DNA of 64,000 nt. It comes from CAZYFH01 sp965197395. Lineage in GTDB: Bacteria > Acidobacteriota > Vicinamibacteria > Vicinamibacterales > UBA8438. The stretch is from contig CBDANB010000005.1 in NCBI GenBank assembly GCA_965197395.1, positions 62,001 to 126,000 of the forward strand. Direction: 5' to 3'. Shown here piece by piece: positions 1 through 8,177 of this stretch. The first letter of the stretch is position 1. The number at the start of each line of letters is the position of its first letter. Made by a program: the position numbers and the translations under genes. Below the pieces are notes generated by a model. The model was given only the letters and a program-made list of their open reading frames with translations, had not been told where the DNA came from and did no database searches.

Positions 1-399
1 GTCCCAGACCGCCCCCTGCTCCAGGTACTGCTCCCGCGGCATCAGGCCCTCGCCGACCGCCAGCACCAGCCCTTGCCCGCTGACCCGACCGAGCAGGTCG
101 ACGTCGTGCGTCTCGTCGAACCGCTCGAGCATCTGCTGGTTCATGATGTCGAAGACCAGCACGTCGGTGTCGAGCAGGGCCTCGACGTCGGCGTCATCAA
201 ACAGCGACTCGGTCAGGAAGTCGACCGCGACCCGGTCACGGAGATCCGGTCGCTCGTCGAGCAACGCCTTGTAGGCGCGAAGCGTGCCGGGGAGGTTGCC
301 GTCCGAGAACAGGTAGGTGACGCGCACCTCCTGTGCCGCCGCGGGCGCAGCGAGCAGCAGCAGGATCGCAACGGTGAGGGCGCGCGGCGTCCCAGGCAT
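1..399 (-). CDS. CobN/HmuS-like chelatase, N-terminal part (runs off the window)
   Basis: Translating the minus strand from the ATG at 399 gives 133 residues open to the window edge. They begin with a clear Sec signal peptide (positively charged start, LLLLAAPAAA core, cleavage near AQ), followed by residues resembling the N-terminal region of CobN/BchH-type chelatase large subunits. The start is one base after the stop of the DUF2149 gene, so the two are coupled. In Porphyromonas and Bacteroides hmu operons a CobN-like protein, HmuS, acts on haem and is encoded with a TonB receptor, an ExbB-like protein and a DUF2149 protein; the same set is present here. Family assignment rests on a short N-terminus plus context. 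The substrate could be haem or a corrinoid. The signal peptide suggests action in the periplasm. Confidence 0.7.
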   Translation of the reverse strand, partial: MPGTPRALTVAILLLLAAPAAAQEVRVTYLFSDGNLPGTLRAYKALLDERPDLRDRVAVDFLTESLFDDADVEALLDTDVLVFDIMNQQMLERFDETHDVDLLGRVSGQGLVLAVGEGLMPREQYLEQGAVWD

Positions 400-400
400 C

Positions 401-733
401 CTAATCAGGCACATAGATAATCTGGCCGTTCGCCAGCCGATAGGCGGTGCCGAGGCGCTCGCCTTCGCCACCGAGCGTCTCGCCCGTCATCTCGTAGGCG
501 GTGATCTCGGTCCCCCGCTTCACGATGATCTCCCGAAGCCCGTCGGCGTTGGTCTTGACGAGCGTCACTTCACTATCAGGGTCGACGAGATCGCCGATGC
601 GATACACGGAGAACAGCGTGATCATCAAGCCGACGATGAACACGACCGACACGTCGAAGATGTTCGCGACGCCGGCCAGCGGGTCCTCGTCGGCGGCCTC
701 AGCCGGCGACGGCAGATGCAGGAAGCGCCCCAT
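401..733 (-). CDS. DUF2149 membrane protein (HmuV/ExbD-like)
   Basis: This 110-residue protein has the DUF2149 signature DPLAGVANIFDVSVVFIVGL at about residues 17-36: a conserved Asp-Pro run leading into a single membrane helix, then a soluble tail with an ITAYEMTG stretch. The topology resembles ExbD/TolR. The family is typically encoded beside a MotA/TolQ/ExbB channel and a CobN-like chelatase, which is the arrangement here. The start is supported by a GGGAGGAG ribosome site just upstream, even though it lies 35 bases inside the end of the ExbB-like gene. The likely role is the partner subunit of a proton-driven complex energising the TonB receptor or chelatase. The exact function of DUF2149 is not established. 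Confidence 0.8.
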   Translation of the reverse strand: MGRFLHLPSPAEAADEDPLAGVANIFDVSVVFIVGLMITLFSVYRIGDLVDPDSEVTLVKTNADGLREIIVKRGTEITAYEMTGETLGGEGERLGTAYRLANGQIIYVPD

Positions 734-1361
734 CCCTTCTCTCCTCCCGCGCCAACTCGCCCGCCATCCGCTCGGCGAGGTAACGCTGCTCCCGCACGGT
801 CTCGTTCACCCAGGCGTGCCGTACGACCATCACGACGTAGGCGATCGTACCAGCGGACAGACCGACAATTGTCGTCGTAAACGCCACGACCATTTGCCCC
901 GCCATCGCCTCCAGGTTCCCGGCCGTCAACGAGGCAAGTGCCGTGCCCATGGGGATCAGGGTCCCCAGCAATCCCAGGCTCGGGCCCACCTTGATCAGTA
1001 GCCGAGAGCCGCTCAACGTGTGACGGACGCGCTCCTCCCGCTCGAGAACGAGATGCTCGAGCCCGCCGTTGCCAAACGAGGGCGTCCGTCGTGCGGTCTC
1101 GACGTCGCGCAGCAGCCCCTGCAGCGGTACCGGCAGCGATCCGCGGCGCGCGTCATCGGCACCAAGCGCCGGCCCGGCATCGAGCCAACGCTTGACATCG
1201 AACCCCTGGCGCTCGCGGCGCCGCGCGAGGAACTCAACGATGCAGCCGCCGGCCATGAACACGGCAGCCCCGACACACACCCACAGCAACGCGATCACCG
1301 GAAACCGAAGCACCTGAGATAGCGCGAACAGGCCGTTCTCGAGCGTTCCGAGCAGGCTCAC
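699..1361 (-). CDS. MotA/TolQ/ExbB-family proton channel subunit (HmuU-like)
   Basis: A 220-residue inner-membrane protein. There is one N-terminal helix (about residues 17-40), a basic cytoplasmic loop, and two C-terminal helices containing GPSLGLLGTLIPMGTAL and the Thr-rich TTTIVGLSAG run, which are the hallmarks of MotA/TolQ/ExbB channels. The GTG start at 1361 overlaps the stop of the upstream gene as GTGA, indicating translational coupling; a longer reading frame upstream has no membrane-protein character. With DUF2149 it probably forms an ExbB/ExbD-like proton-motive unit dedicated to this locus. Confidence 0.85.
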   Translation of the reverse strand: MSLLGTLENGLFALSQVLRFPVIALLWVCVGAAVFMAGGCIVEFLARRRERQGFDVKRWLDAGPALGADDARRGSLPVPLQGLLRDVETARRTPSFGNGGLEHLVLEREERVRHTLSGSRLLIKVGPSLGLLGTLIPMGTALASLTAGNLEAMAGQMVVAFTTTIVGLSAGTIAYVVMVVRHAWVNETVREQRYLAERMAGELAREERRDGALPASAVAG

Positions 1362-1921
1362 CCCCGCCTCCACAGCGCGTGCGCGCCACCGCCGGCCAGC
1401 ATGGCGGCACCCAGCACCAGCAGCGACACATCGAGACCGGGACGCACCCCACTCCCCGGTTCCAGGTTCATGGCCGCAGCCGAACCCCACCCGGCGCTCA
1501 CGGCCGGTCCCATCGCGACGAGGAGCCCGAAGGCGCCGACCGCGGCCACGGCATCCTCACGCAAGCCGGCCGGCGCGAAACCGGCCCTGCGCACGGCCAA
1601 GACCGCCGCGACGGACGGTACCGCCGCGCCCAGGAGCCACGCAACCGGCGCCGGCACCCCCTCGACCTGGAGCTGCAGGCCCCAGAGCCCCCCGAGGAGG
1701 CCGCCGCAAGCGGCGGTGGCCCACTCGACGTTGGGCCGTGCGATAGACAGCGCGGCCGCGAGCGCGACGATACCCCCGGTCCAGGCCGGGCCGGGCTGCC
1801 ACCAGAACGCCGCCACGAGGAAGCCGCCGATCAGGGCCACCGCGTCGCGCCGGCTCACGGCAGTCGCGGCAAAGATCGCCGCGCCCAACCCGCAGAGCAT
1901 GCTGGTGGCGTCCTGGTACAC
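1358..1921 (-). CDS. Small polytopic membrane protein (HmuT-like position)
   Basis: A 187-residue protein, mostly Ala, Gly, Val and Leu, with about five or six predicted membrane helices and no recognisable motif. It starts with GTG at 1921 (ATG at 1900 is a possible alternative) and ends in a GTGA overlap with the ExbB-like gene. Position and topology match the uncharacterised membrane protein HmuT that precedes the ExbB-like and DUF2149 genes in hmu operons. I do not recognise the family from sequence alone; the link to HmuT is by synteny. It follows the TonB receptor gene after a 187-base gap holding an intergenic repeat. Confidence 0.65.
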   Translation of the reverse strand: MYQDATSMLCGLGAAIFAATAVSRRDAVALIGGFLVAAFWWQPGPAWTGGIVALAAALSIARPNVEWATAACGGLLGGLWGLQLQVEGVPAPVAWLLGAAVPSVAAVLAVRRAGFAPAGLREDAVAAVGAFGLLVAMGPAVSAGWGSAAAMNLEPGSGVRPGLDVSLLVLGAAMLAGGGAHALWRRG

Positions 1922-2015
1922 GGGTACAGCTTAGCAGCCGATCGCACCGCCGCAACGACTCGCCGTCTTGACCGTCCCGAGCGTGTGCACATGAGTCAAG
2001 TTTCTGAAAACCGGC

Positions 2016-2102
2016 AAGGCGCGCACGGCGCGCCTCGCGACCGCGGCGTGGGGCTCTCGGGGTCCCCACGGAGCGGTCGCGGGGGCTTGGGGCGAAGCCC
2101 CA
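2016..2102 (-). repeat. Intergenic hairpin repeat, copy A
   Basis: This 87-base stretch between the TonB receptor and the small membrane protein matches, in reverse complement, the sequence at 7423-7510. Both copies start with a GGGGCTTCGCCCC-type hairpin and end with an AAGGCGCGCACGGCGCGCCT-type hairpin, joined by a conserved middle with the core GAGAGCCCC. It looks like a REP-type palindromic element. In this location it could also act as a processing or attenuation site within the uptake operon. Confidence 0.75.
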
Positions 2103-2108
2103 TCTGTT

Positions 2109-4586
2109 TTAGTCGCCCCCGAGCGTCACCGAGAGCCCGCTGCGGAACGTGAGCGGCAACGCAGGAAAGCCGGTCGCCGCCGTGTAGTCCTGGTCGAGCA
2201 GGTTCTCGATGCTGGCATACCAGCGCAGCCGGCGGTGGACGCGATACGAGCCGCTGAGATCGACCTTCTGATAGCCCGCGGTGAGGTCCTGGTTCGGCAG
2301 GAGGAGTGACGGTCCGAAGAAGGCATCCGACAGGAACGTGCTGTCGTCGGACTTTCCAACGAAGTACCCCGTCAGCGTCACCTGCGCGGGTCCACGGACA
2401 TAGGACGCGAGGAGGCTGCCGGAGTGGGTCGGCCGCCGGAACGGACGCGCGCCGACGAGCGGCGAGAACTGGCCGATCTGGATGTCGGGGAAGGCTGGGT
2501 TGACGGACGGGAAGAGCGCGTCCCCGGAAAACGACTCCGTGACGACCGCGTCGAGATACGTATAGGACGCCGCCACCCGGACATCGCCGACTGACACATC
2601 CATCGACGTCTCGACGCCACGTGCCCGATACGACGAGGCGTTCACCGTCGCGCCGAACGGGACCGCCGCGGCCACCGCGGTTGGGACGCCGAGCTCCGGC
2701 AGGGCGAACTTGCTGACGAACTCGATCAGATCGTCGAACTCGTTGTGGAAATAGGCAACACGTATGCGGGCGCGGCTGCCCCATAACACTTGCTCGATCC
2801 CCACGTCGACGTTGCGGCTGCGCTCCGGTCCGATCGGGGCCCCCGGATCGATCCCCCCGGGCACCCCCGTCAGCAGCGCAAACAAGGATGACTGCTCGTC
2901 GAACACCCCCGGCGCCTTGATGCCCCGCCCGACGTTGAAGGTCAGCTTGGTGTCGCCGAGCGCCCCGGTCGCCGTCGGCGACGGAGGCCGCGCGTAGAAC
3001 GCCACCGAAAGCCGTGGCGTCGTCGCGTAGCCGAACAGGTCGTTCTGCTCGAACCCCACGCCGCCGGTGAGGTGGAGCCGGTTCCCGACGGTCCCGCGAG
3101 CCTCGACGAACGAGCCGACGTTGGTGCGCTCAGTCGTGGCGAACGTACCCGCTACCCCTTTCTCGCGGTCGAGACGGACACCCGCCGACACGTCGAGGGC
3201 CTCGTTCACGTAGTAGTCCGCCTGGCCCGACACCATCCGCCGCGTCGAATCGGCTTCGTACACCGACGGATAGACCCCGCCGAAGTTCAGGATCGCTTGC
3301 CCTGTCGCCTGGTAGCCGTTCGCGCCGACGACCGTCACCTCGTCACCGAGGTAATTCGCGCCGAACCCGAACGGGTCGAACGGCTCGCCAGTGGGAGCCG
3401 GGTCGACGAAACGGTAGCCGCGGTCCATCGACGAGAACTGGACGTTGGTCTGCAGGCGGTTGGTGACCTGTGAGCGCGCATTGACGCTCGCGAACGTCAG
3501 GTTGTTCGACTGCGACGAGTCGTCGGTAATCCCGTTGAACAGGACCGCACCAGGCAGACCGAGGTCGGTCCGGGTGTGTCGAACGGTCGCGTTCAGCTCA
3601 GTCGCGCTCCCGAGCAGGACGCCGAAGCGCCCCGCCACCGAGTCGTTCCGATAGGCGTTGTTCGCCAGATCATTGTCGGTGTCGAACCGTGACACGTCGA
3701 CGAAGTAGTCGAACCGTCCGGCGATCCCCCCGACAGAGAGCTCGTTGTGGACCGTGCCCAAGGTGCCGCCGTCGATCGCGTACGTCAGCTCTGGACGTTG
3801 CGTCTCCCCGCGACGTGTGGTGAGGCTGATCACGCCACTCAGCGCATCGGCGCCGTAAATTACGCTATTCGCGCTCCGCAGCACTTCCAGTTGCTCCACA
3901 CCCGCCGTGGCGAAGGCGTCGAAGTCGAACGCTCCGCCGATATCGTTCGCCGGCACACCGTCGATCAGCACCTTGTTGAAGTCGCCGCCACCGCCGCGGA
4001 GGAAGACCGATGTCGTCGAACCGCGCGCGCCGTTCTGCACCACCGACGCGCCGGGTACCAGACGCAGCGCCTCCAGCACATCGGCCTTGCCAAGCTGCTC
4101 GAGCACCTCGCGATCGATCACCGTGACCGGCGACCCACTTTGTGATTGCGGCAGATCGGTGGCGGCCGCCGTGACGACGACGTGCTGCTCGATCGGGCCG
4201 ATCTGCAGCGCGAGGTCGACCCGCACGTCGGCGGTTGCGCCGACGAAGATGGCGGCGGTCACCGCCACGGTGAACCCCGGCGCGCGACCTTCGACGCGAT
4301 ATCGCCCCGCGGCGAGCCCGTCGAACCGGAAGGCGCCGCTCGCATCGGTCTCCTGCTCGCTCACCGCCGCTCCGTCCTGGAGCAGTGACACCGTTGCTGG
4401 CAATCGCGCGCCGAGCGGATCGACGACCGTGCCGGACACGGCACCCTCGCCTTGCTGGGCCGAAAGCCGCGGTGGACCGGACATCATCAGGATCAGGCCA
4501 ACGAGCACCGCGGCGACCGCGCATCGTGTGGCGGCCGGCAGTCGATCCGCCGACGCCGCACCCGAAGGCCTCATCCAGTCCGTCAT
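2109..4586 (-). CDS. TonB-dependent outer-membrane receptor with carboxypeptidase-regulatory-like N-domain
   Basis: About 825 residues from the ATG at 4586, which has GAGAGG just upstream. Order: signal peptide (hydrophobic core LVGLILMMSG, cleavage near LSAQ); a regulatory-like beta-sandwich with GTVVDPLGARLPATVSL; a plug domain with SPVTVIDREVLEQLGKADVLE and SVIYGADALSGVISLTTRRG; then a 22-strand-type barrel ending in VENLLDQDYTA-like residues (here IENLLDQDYTA) and a C-terminal beta strand. It should import a large ligand across the outer membrane using TonB energy. Genes downstream (ExbB-like, DUF2149, CobN/HmuS-like) point to haem or a corrinoid. No cobalamin riboswitch was recognised in the 231 bases upstream. 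A longer frame beginning at 4649 is possible but less likely. Confidence 0.9.
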   Translation of the reverse strand: MTDWMRPSGAASADRLPAATRCAVAAVLVGLILMMSGPPRLSAQQGEGAVSGTVVDPLGARLPATVSLLQDGAAVSEQETDASGAFRFDGLAAGRYRVEGRAPGFTVAVTAAIFVGATADVRVDLALQIGPIEQHVVVTAAATDLPQSQSGSPVTVIDREVLEQLGKADVLEALRLVPGASVVQNGARGSTTSVFLRGGGGDFNKVLIDGVPANDIGGAFDFDAFATAGVEQLEVLRSANSVIYGADALSGVISLTTRRGETQRPELTYAIDGGTLGTVHNELSVGGIAGRFDYFVDVSRFDTDNDLANNAYRNDSVAGRFGVLLGSATELNATVRHTRTDLGLPGAVLFNGITDDSSQSNNLTFASVNARSQVTNRLQTNVQFSSMDRGYRFVDPAPTGEPFDPFGFGANYLGDEVTVVGANGYQATGQAILNFGGVYPSVYEADSTRRMVSGQADYYVNEALDVSAGVRLDREKGVAGTFATTERTNVGSFVEARGTVGNRLHLTGGVGFEQNDLFGYATTPRLSVAFYARPPSPTATGALGDTKLTFNVGRGIKAPGVFDEQSSLFALLTGVPGGIDPGAPIGPERSRNVDVGIEQVLWGSRARIRVAYFHNEFDDLIEFVSKFALPELGVPTAVAAAVPFGATVNASSYRARGVETSMDVSVGDVRVAASYTYLDAVVTESFSGDALFPSVNPAFPDIQIGQFSPLVGARPFRRPTHSGSLLASYVRGPAQVTLTGYFVGKSDDSTFLSDAFFGPSLLLPNQDLTAGYQKVDLSGSYRVHRRLRWYASIENLLDQDYTAATGFPALPLTFRSGLSVTLGGD

Positions 4587-4715
4587 CAACCTCTCTTTCG
4601 ATGAAATCACGCTCGGCCGCATCGCGGGCCTGAGCAATCGAGCAGGCAAGAAACGGGTGCAACCCGACGGCGATCTGCAGCTGAGTCTAACGAACGCCGC
4701 GCGCGCACGTCCCTG

Positions 4716-4733
4716 AAGAGTTCATGAACTTTT
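4716..4733. promoter_or_regulatory. Palindromic candidate operator upstream of the TonB receptor
   Basis: The perfect 12-base palindrome AGTTCATGAACT at 4719-4730 lies inside an 18-base near-palindrome of A/T-rich ends. It is 130 bases upstream of the TonB receptor start, in the gap between that gene and the histidine kinase gene. A dimeric regulator could bind it, and the response regulator encoded next door is a natural candidate, although OmpR-type sites are usually direct repeats. No intrinsic-terminator U-tract follows it on either strand. Confidence 0.4.
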
Positions 4734-4817
4734 GCCGTCACAGGCCAACGAACGAGCACAGATTCTGGTTTTGGGCCGCTTGACGGCCTACGAACGCCGG
4801 GCGCAAGGTCGTCGGAC

Positions 4818-6191
4818 TCAGGCTGGCAGCTCGATACGAAACGTGCTGCCGCGACCGTTCTGGCGCTCGTAGCTCAGCTGACCCTGGTTGGATTCGACCG
4901 CCCAGCGCGCAATGGCGAGCCCGAGTCCGCTGCCGCCGCGCTCACCGCCCGGATGCCCGCGATACAGCCGGTCGAACACCTGTGGCGCCTGCCCCTCGGG
5001 AATGCCGGGCCCGGTGTCGCTGACCTCGAGGACGGAGCCGGTCGCCAGCTCGGCGACCCGGACGCGGATCGCGCCACCGACGGGCGTGAACTTGATGGCG
5101 TTATCGACGAGGTTGATAACGGCCTGACGGAGCGCGATCTGGTCGCCGCGGCAGGTGGGATGCCCCGCGCGCTCGACGACCATCGACTGCTGCTTCTCCT
5201 CGGCTAACACGCCGAGATGCGTCGTCACGTTGTCGGCAAGATCGCCGAGATCGATCGCGTCGCCGGAGAGCGTCGTGTCACCGTGGTCCGCGCGCGATAC
5301 GATCAGCAGCCGGTCGATGAGGCAGGTGAGCCGGTCGGTGTCCTCCAGCATGCTGCCGATCACCGCGCGGTAGGACGCAGCATCACGCTGCTCGCGCAAA
5401 CTGACTTCGCCGACGCTTCTCACCGCCGTGAGCGGCGTCCGCAGCTCATGCGACACGTTGGCTGTGAACCGTCGCATCTCGGTAAACGACGACTCCAGCC
5501 GGCCAAGGGTCTCGTTGAAGACGGAGGCCATCCGCCCCAGCTCGTCGTTCGGGTTGCCCATGGGCAGCCGGTCGCTCAGCTGTGTCGCCGTGATGGCCCG
5601 TGCACGCTCCGTCATCCGATCTAGCGGCGCCAGCGCGCGCCGAGCCAGGTAGTAGCCGCCGACACCGGCGGCCGCCACGCTCAGCGGCAACCCGAGAATC
5701 AGCACGAGCGCGAGTTCCTGGATCTCGCGCCGCATGAGCGCTTCCGAACGACCGACCTGAATGACGACCGGCTCGGCGCCGATGGTGGTACGCCCACCCA
5801 GCAGCCGGAACGGGACGCGGCCGGCCGGCACCGACACGATCTCGTCGTCGGCGCCATCGACCAGCGCTTCGCTCTCCGGGACGGGCAGCCGGCTGGCGAC
5901 CGCCGTGCGGTAGATCAACCGCCCCTCGGGCGTCCACACCTGGAGCCACGGACTCCCCTCGGTCCCCGGGTCGCCGTCAAACCACGACAGCGAGCCGTCC
6001 GGACCCTGCAAGGCCATCTCCGCGGCCCACCGGTAGTCGCTTCGGAGCTGACCGTCGAGCGTCGACGATGCGCTCCGTGTCACGATCAGCAGGACCACCG
6101 ACGCGTAGATCGCGAGCACGACGACCATCACCGCAACATGCCACGCCGTGAGGCGCACGCGCAGGGTATGCGGCACCCATCGCGGCGTCAC
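4818..6191 (-). CDS. CusS-like sensor histidine kinase
   Basis: A 457-residue membrane kinase. Membrane helices lie at about residues 16-37 and 160-183 and bracket a roughly 120-residue periplasmic sensor. They are followed by a HAMP linker (about 184-235), the dimerisation/phosphoacceptor segment FTANVSHELRTPLTAVR with His248, and an ATPase domain with NLVDNAIKF, DTGPGIP and GSGLGLAIA boxes. Length and architecture match heavy-metal sensor kinases of the CusS/IrlS group. The GTG start at 6191 overlaps the regulator stop as GTGA, so the pair is coupled. The signal is unknown; location just upstream of a metalloporphyrin-type uptake locus suggests a metal or haem cue. Confidence 0.92.
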   Translation of the reverse strand: MTPRWVPHTLRVRLTAWHVAVMVVVLAIYASVVLLIVTRSASSTLDGQLRSDYRWAAEMALQGPDGSLSWFDGDPGTEGSPWLQVWTPEGRLIYRTAVASRLPVPESEALVDGADDEIVSVPAGRVPFRLLGGRTTIGAEPVVIQVGRSEALMRREIQELALVLILGLPLSVAAAGVGGYYLARRALAPLDRMTERARAITATQLSDRLPMGNPNDELGRMASVFNETLGRLESSFTEMRRFTANVSHELRTPLTAVRSVGEVSLREQRDAASYRAVIGSMLEDTDRLTCLIDRLLIVSRADHGDTTLSGDAIDLGDLADNVTTHLGVLAEEKQQSMVVERAGHPTCRGDQIALRQAVINLVDNAIKFTPVGGAIRVRVAELATGSVLEVSDTGPGIPEGQAPQVFDRLYRGHPGGERGGSGLGLAIARWAVESNQGQLSYERQNGRGSTFRIELPA

Positions 6192-6871
6192 GGTGTCCCC
6201 TCGCGCAACACGAACCCGACGCCACGGACCGTGTGAATCAGCTTGACCGGCTGGTCGGCGTCGATCTTTCGTCGCAACCTCGACATATGGACGTCAATGA
6301 CGTTGTTCAGCGTGGTGCTGCGGGCGGTCTCCCGCCAGACTTCGCGCGCCAGCGTATCGCGCGACACCACCTGATGCGCGCAACGTACCAGGTGGAGCAG
6401 GAGATCGAACTCCTTGGCCGTCAGCTCCACCGCCCGACCTGCGCGCGTGACGTCCCGACTGGCCGGGTCGATCGCCAGCGTATCGAGACTCAGTCGGTGG
6501 CTGTCGGGGACCCGTCCCCGCCGCCCCACCGCCCGAAGACGCGCCAACAGCTCGGCAAAGGCGAAGGGCTTGACGAGGTAGTCGTCCGCACCGGCGTCCA
6601 GTCCGAGGACGCGGTCCGGGGTGGCGTCGCGTGCGGTCAGCACCACCACGGGCGTGTCGAGACCCCGCCGCCGTGCGGTCGACAGGACCTCGAGGCCGTC
6701 CACACCCGGGAGCGTCAGGTCGAGGAGCACGACGTCGAACCGATCGGTCGTCAGGCGGTGGAACCCGGCCTCACCGGTACTCTCGACAACCACGTCGTAG
6801 CCCTCGCCCTCCAGCCCCTCGCGGAGGGCATCGGCCACTTTCTGCTCATCCTCGACGACGAGCACGCGCAT
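6188..6871 (-). CDS. OmpR/CusR-family response regulator
   Basis: This 227-residue protein starts at the ATG at 6871 (MRVLVVEDEQ); upstream in-frame codons do not look like a receiver domain. The receiver has the acidic pair E7/D8, phosphoacceptor Asp51 in VVLLDLTLPGVDG, Thr in VLTAR and Lys in LVKPF. A winged-helix DNA-binding domain follows, with the typical ELTAKEFDLLLHL start and a VIDVHMSRLRRKID recognition helix. It is the partner of the kinase encoded immediately downstream. Likely targets are its own operon, the TonB receptor operon downstream, or the divergent DUF6152 gene. Confidence 0.95.
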   Translation of the reverse strand: MRVLVVEDEQKVADALREGLEGEGYDVVVESTGEAGFHRLTTDRFDVVLLDLTLPGVDGLEVLSTARRRGLDTPVVVLTARDATPDRVLGLDAGADDYLVKPFAFAELLARLRAVGRRGRVPDSHRLSLDTLAIDPASRDVTRAGRAVELTAKEFDLLLHLVRCAHQVVSRDTLAREVWRETARSTTLNNVIDVHMSRLRRKIDADQPVKLIHTVRGVGFVLREGTP

Positions 6872-7014
6872 CGTCCGGGACCGCGCTGCATCCGACCGGC
6901 CGGCGGTGTCCGACACTCCCAGAACTTCAGGCAATTTTCAGGCTCGATGTCGACCGTCTCCGCACTATGATAACGATGGTGGTCGGCCCACGTCATGTGA
7001 ACGGAGGACGAGCC

Positions 7015-7422
7015 GTGAAACCAAACCCGCGCGTTCTCGCGCTCGCCGGGGCCATCCTGGTGGGTCTGCCACTTTACGCGCACCACGCGATTTCGGAGGT
7101 CTACGACGTCGCGCGCACGGTGACGATCGAGGGGGAAGTGGAATCCTTCTTGTTCGACAATCCCCACTCCGTGCTCCACGTCCGGGTGCACGAGCCCAAC
7201 GGACACGTCCGGACGTGGGCCGTCGAGTGGCGGGCGGCGGATCGCCTTCAGCGTCGGGGGCTGGGTGCCTCTGCGCTCAAACGCGGGGATCAGGTGACGC
7301 TGTGCGGCAATCCCGGGCTGGATCCCGGGACCTACCGGCTGTATCTGTTGAACGCGGCGCGCGTGTCGCCCGGGAACGCGGGCACCGAGAGCCTCGACCC
7401 GACCGCCTGCGATATTGATTAG
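7015..7422 (+). CDS. DUF6152-type secreted small protein
   Basis: A 135-residue protein starting at GTG 7015, seven bases after a GGAGG ribosome site. A signal peptide (ALAGAILVGLPLYA) ends just before the mature N-terminus HHAISEVYD. The mature part is an OB-like beta domain with TVTIEGEVESFLFDNPHSVLHVRV and a WAVEWRAADRLQRRG segment, as in DUF6152 proteins, which are common in Acidobacteria and Proteobacteria and have no known biochemical role. The His-His mature start could bind metal; this is inference. It is divergent from the two-component genes with 143 bases between starts, so the region may hold shared promoters. Confidence 0.8.
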   Translation: MKPNPRVLALAGAILVGLPLYAHHAISEVYDVARTVTIEGEVESFLFDNPHSVLHVRVHEPNGHVRTWAVEWRAADRLQRRGLGASALKRGDQVTLCGNPGLDPGTYRLYLLNAARVSPGNAGTESLDPTACDID

Positions 7423-7510
7423 GCGGGGCTTCGCCCCGAACCCCCGCGGGCGCTACGCGGGGACTCCGAGAGCCCCGCTCCGCGCCCGCGAGGCGCGCCG
7501 TGCGCGCCTT
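7423..7510 (+). repeat. Intergenic hairpin repeat, copy B
   Basis: This 88-base element begins at the stop codon of the DUF6152 gene and is the inverted counterpart of copy A (2016-2102). By eye most positions agree, including both flanking hairpins (GGGGCTTCGCCCC and the GGCGCGCCGTGCGCGCC segment) and the GAGAGCCCCGC core. Differences are single substitutions scattered through the middle, often in pairs that would keep stems, consistent with a dispersed palindromic family rather than a coding duplication. Confidence 0.75.
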
Positions 7511-7586
7511 GGCCGTCCTGGCCTACTGCGCCCGGACGGGCGCTCGTCTCGGGCCCCAGCGGCCTCACGCAGGCGGGGCTTCGGGC

Positions 7587-8060
7587 CTACTCCACCCGAC
7601 CGCGCTGCTCGTCACCGACCCAGTACAGACTGTGACACGCGTTGCAGCTGTTGTAGACCGCTTCCCCGACGTCGAACACGCGATCGGGGTTACGTGATTC
7701 GACCGCGTCGAGGGCAACCGCGGCGGCCTCCGACATCTCCCGCGCGTACTGCATCCATCCCTCCTGGTCGTGTGGGCGATCGCCCAGCATCAGGAGGTTG
7801 GCCGATTCCTTGATCGTCATCGCTGCGGCGCGGACGGCGATCCAGTCTTCCTCGGTCTCCGGCTGCCAGTATGTTTCGCCGTTCTCATCCAGGATGGTGC
7901 CCACGGCATCCCACAACACGTCGGCTGCAGGATCGATCATGCCGGACATGAGGTCAGCGACGGAATGGCCCATGTCGAGCGGTGGCCCCGCCGGCGCCTC
8001 GGCGCCGCACCCGAACACCACCAACACGCTCCCCAACACCAGCCCTCGCGTCTTGCGCAT
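7587..8060 (-). CDS. Cytochrome c-like lipoprotein with C-terminal CxxCH
   Basis: A 157-residue protein from the ATG at 8060, with GGGGAGTAGGA just upstream. The N-terminus is a lipoprotein signal (LVLGSVLVVFGC lipobox, Cys near residue 18). The body is helical, with MTIKESANLLM and WMQYAREMSEAAAVALDAVE, and ends with a single CNACH haem-binding motif near the C-terminus. This layout (four-helix body, CxxCH close to the end) is that of cytochrome c'/c556-like proteins. It probably carries one haem c on the periplasmic or outer-membrane side. The partner is unknown; the propeller lipoprotein gene lies 117 bases upstream on the same strand. Confidence 0.75.
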   Translation of the reverse strand: MRKTRGLVLGSVLVVFGCGAEAPAGPPLDMGHSVADLMSGMIDPAADVLWDAVGTILDENGETYWQPETEEDWIAVRAAAMTIKESANLLMLGDRPHDQEGWMQYAREMSEAAAVALDAVESRNPDRVFDVGEAVYNSCNACHSLYWVGDEQRGRVE

Positions 8061-8177
8061 TCCTACTCCCCTGTCCGCCTCTAGGACGATAGTCCGGACA
8101 CCGACGTCCGCACAAACGAAAGGCCGGGCAGTGCGCCCGGCCCTTCCGAACATCGTCACGAAAACATCGGCGAGAAG

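Noticed and set aside
3747..4716. Long open frames opposite the TonB receptor gene
   Set aside because: They are rich in Arg, Ala, Ser and Pro, show no domain features and are typical antisense shadows of a high-GC gene.
4587..4817. Possible cobalamin riboswitch before the TonB receptor
   Set aside because: No B12-box-like sequence or conserved riboswitch core was found, and the space is too short.
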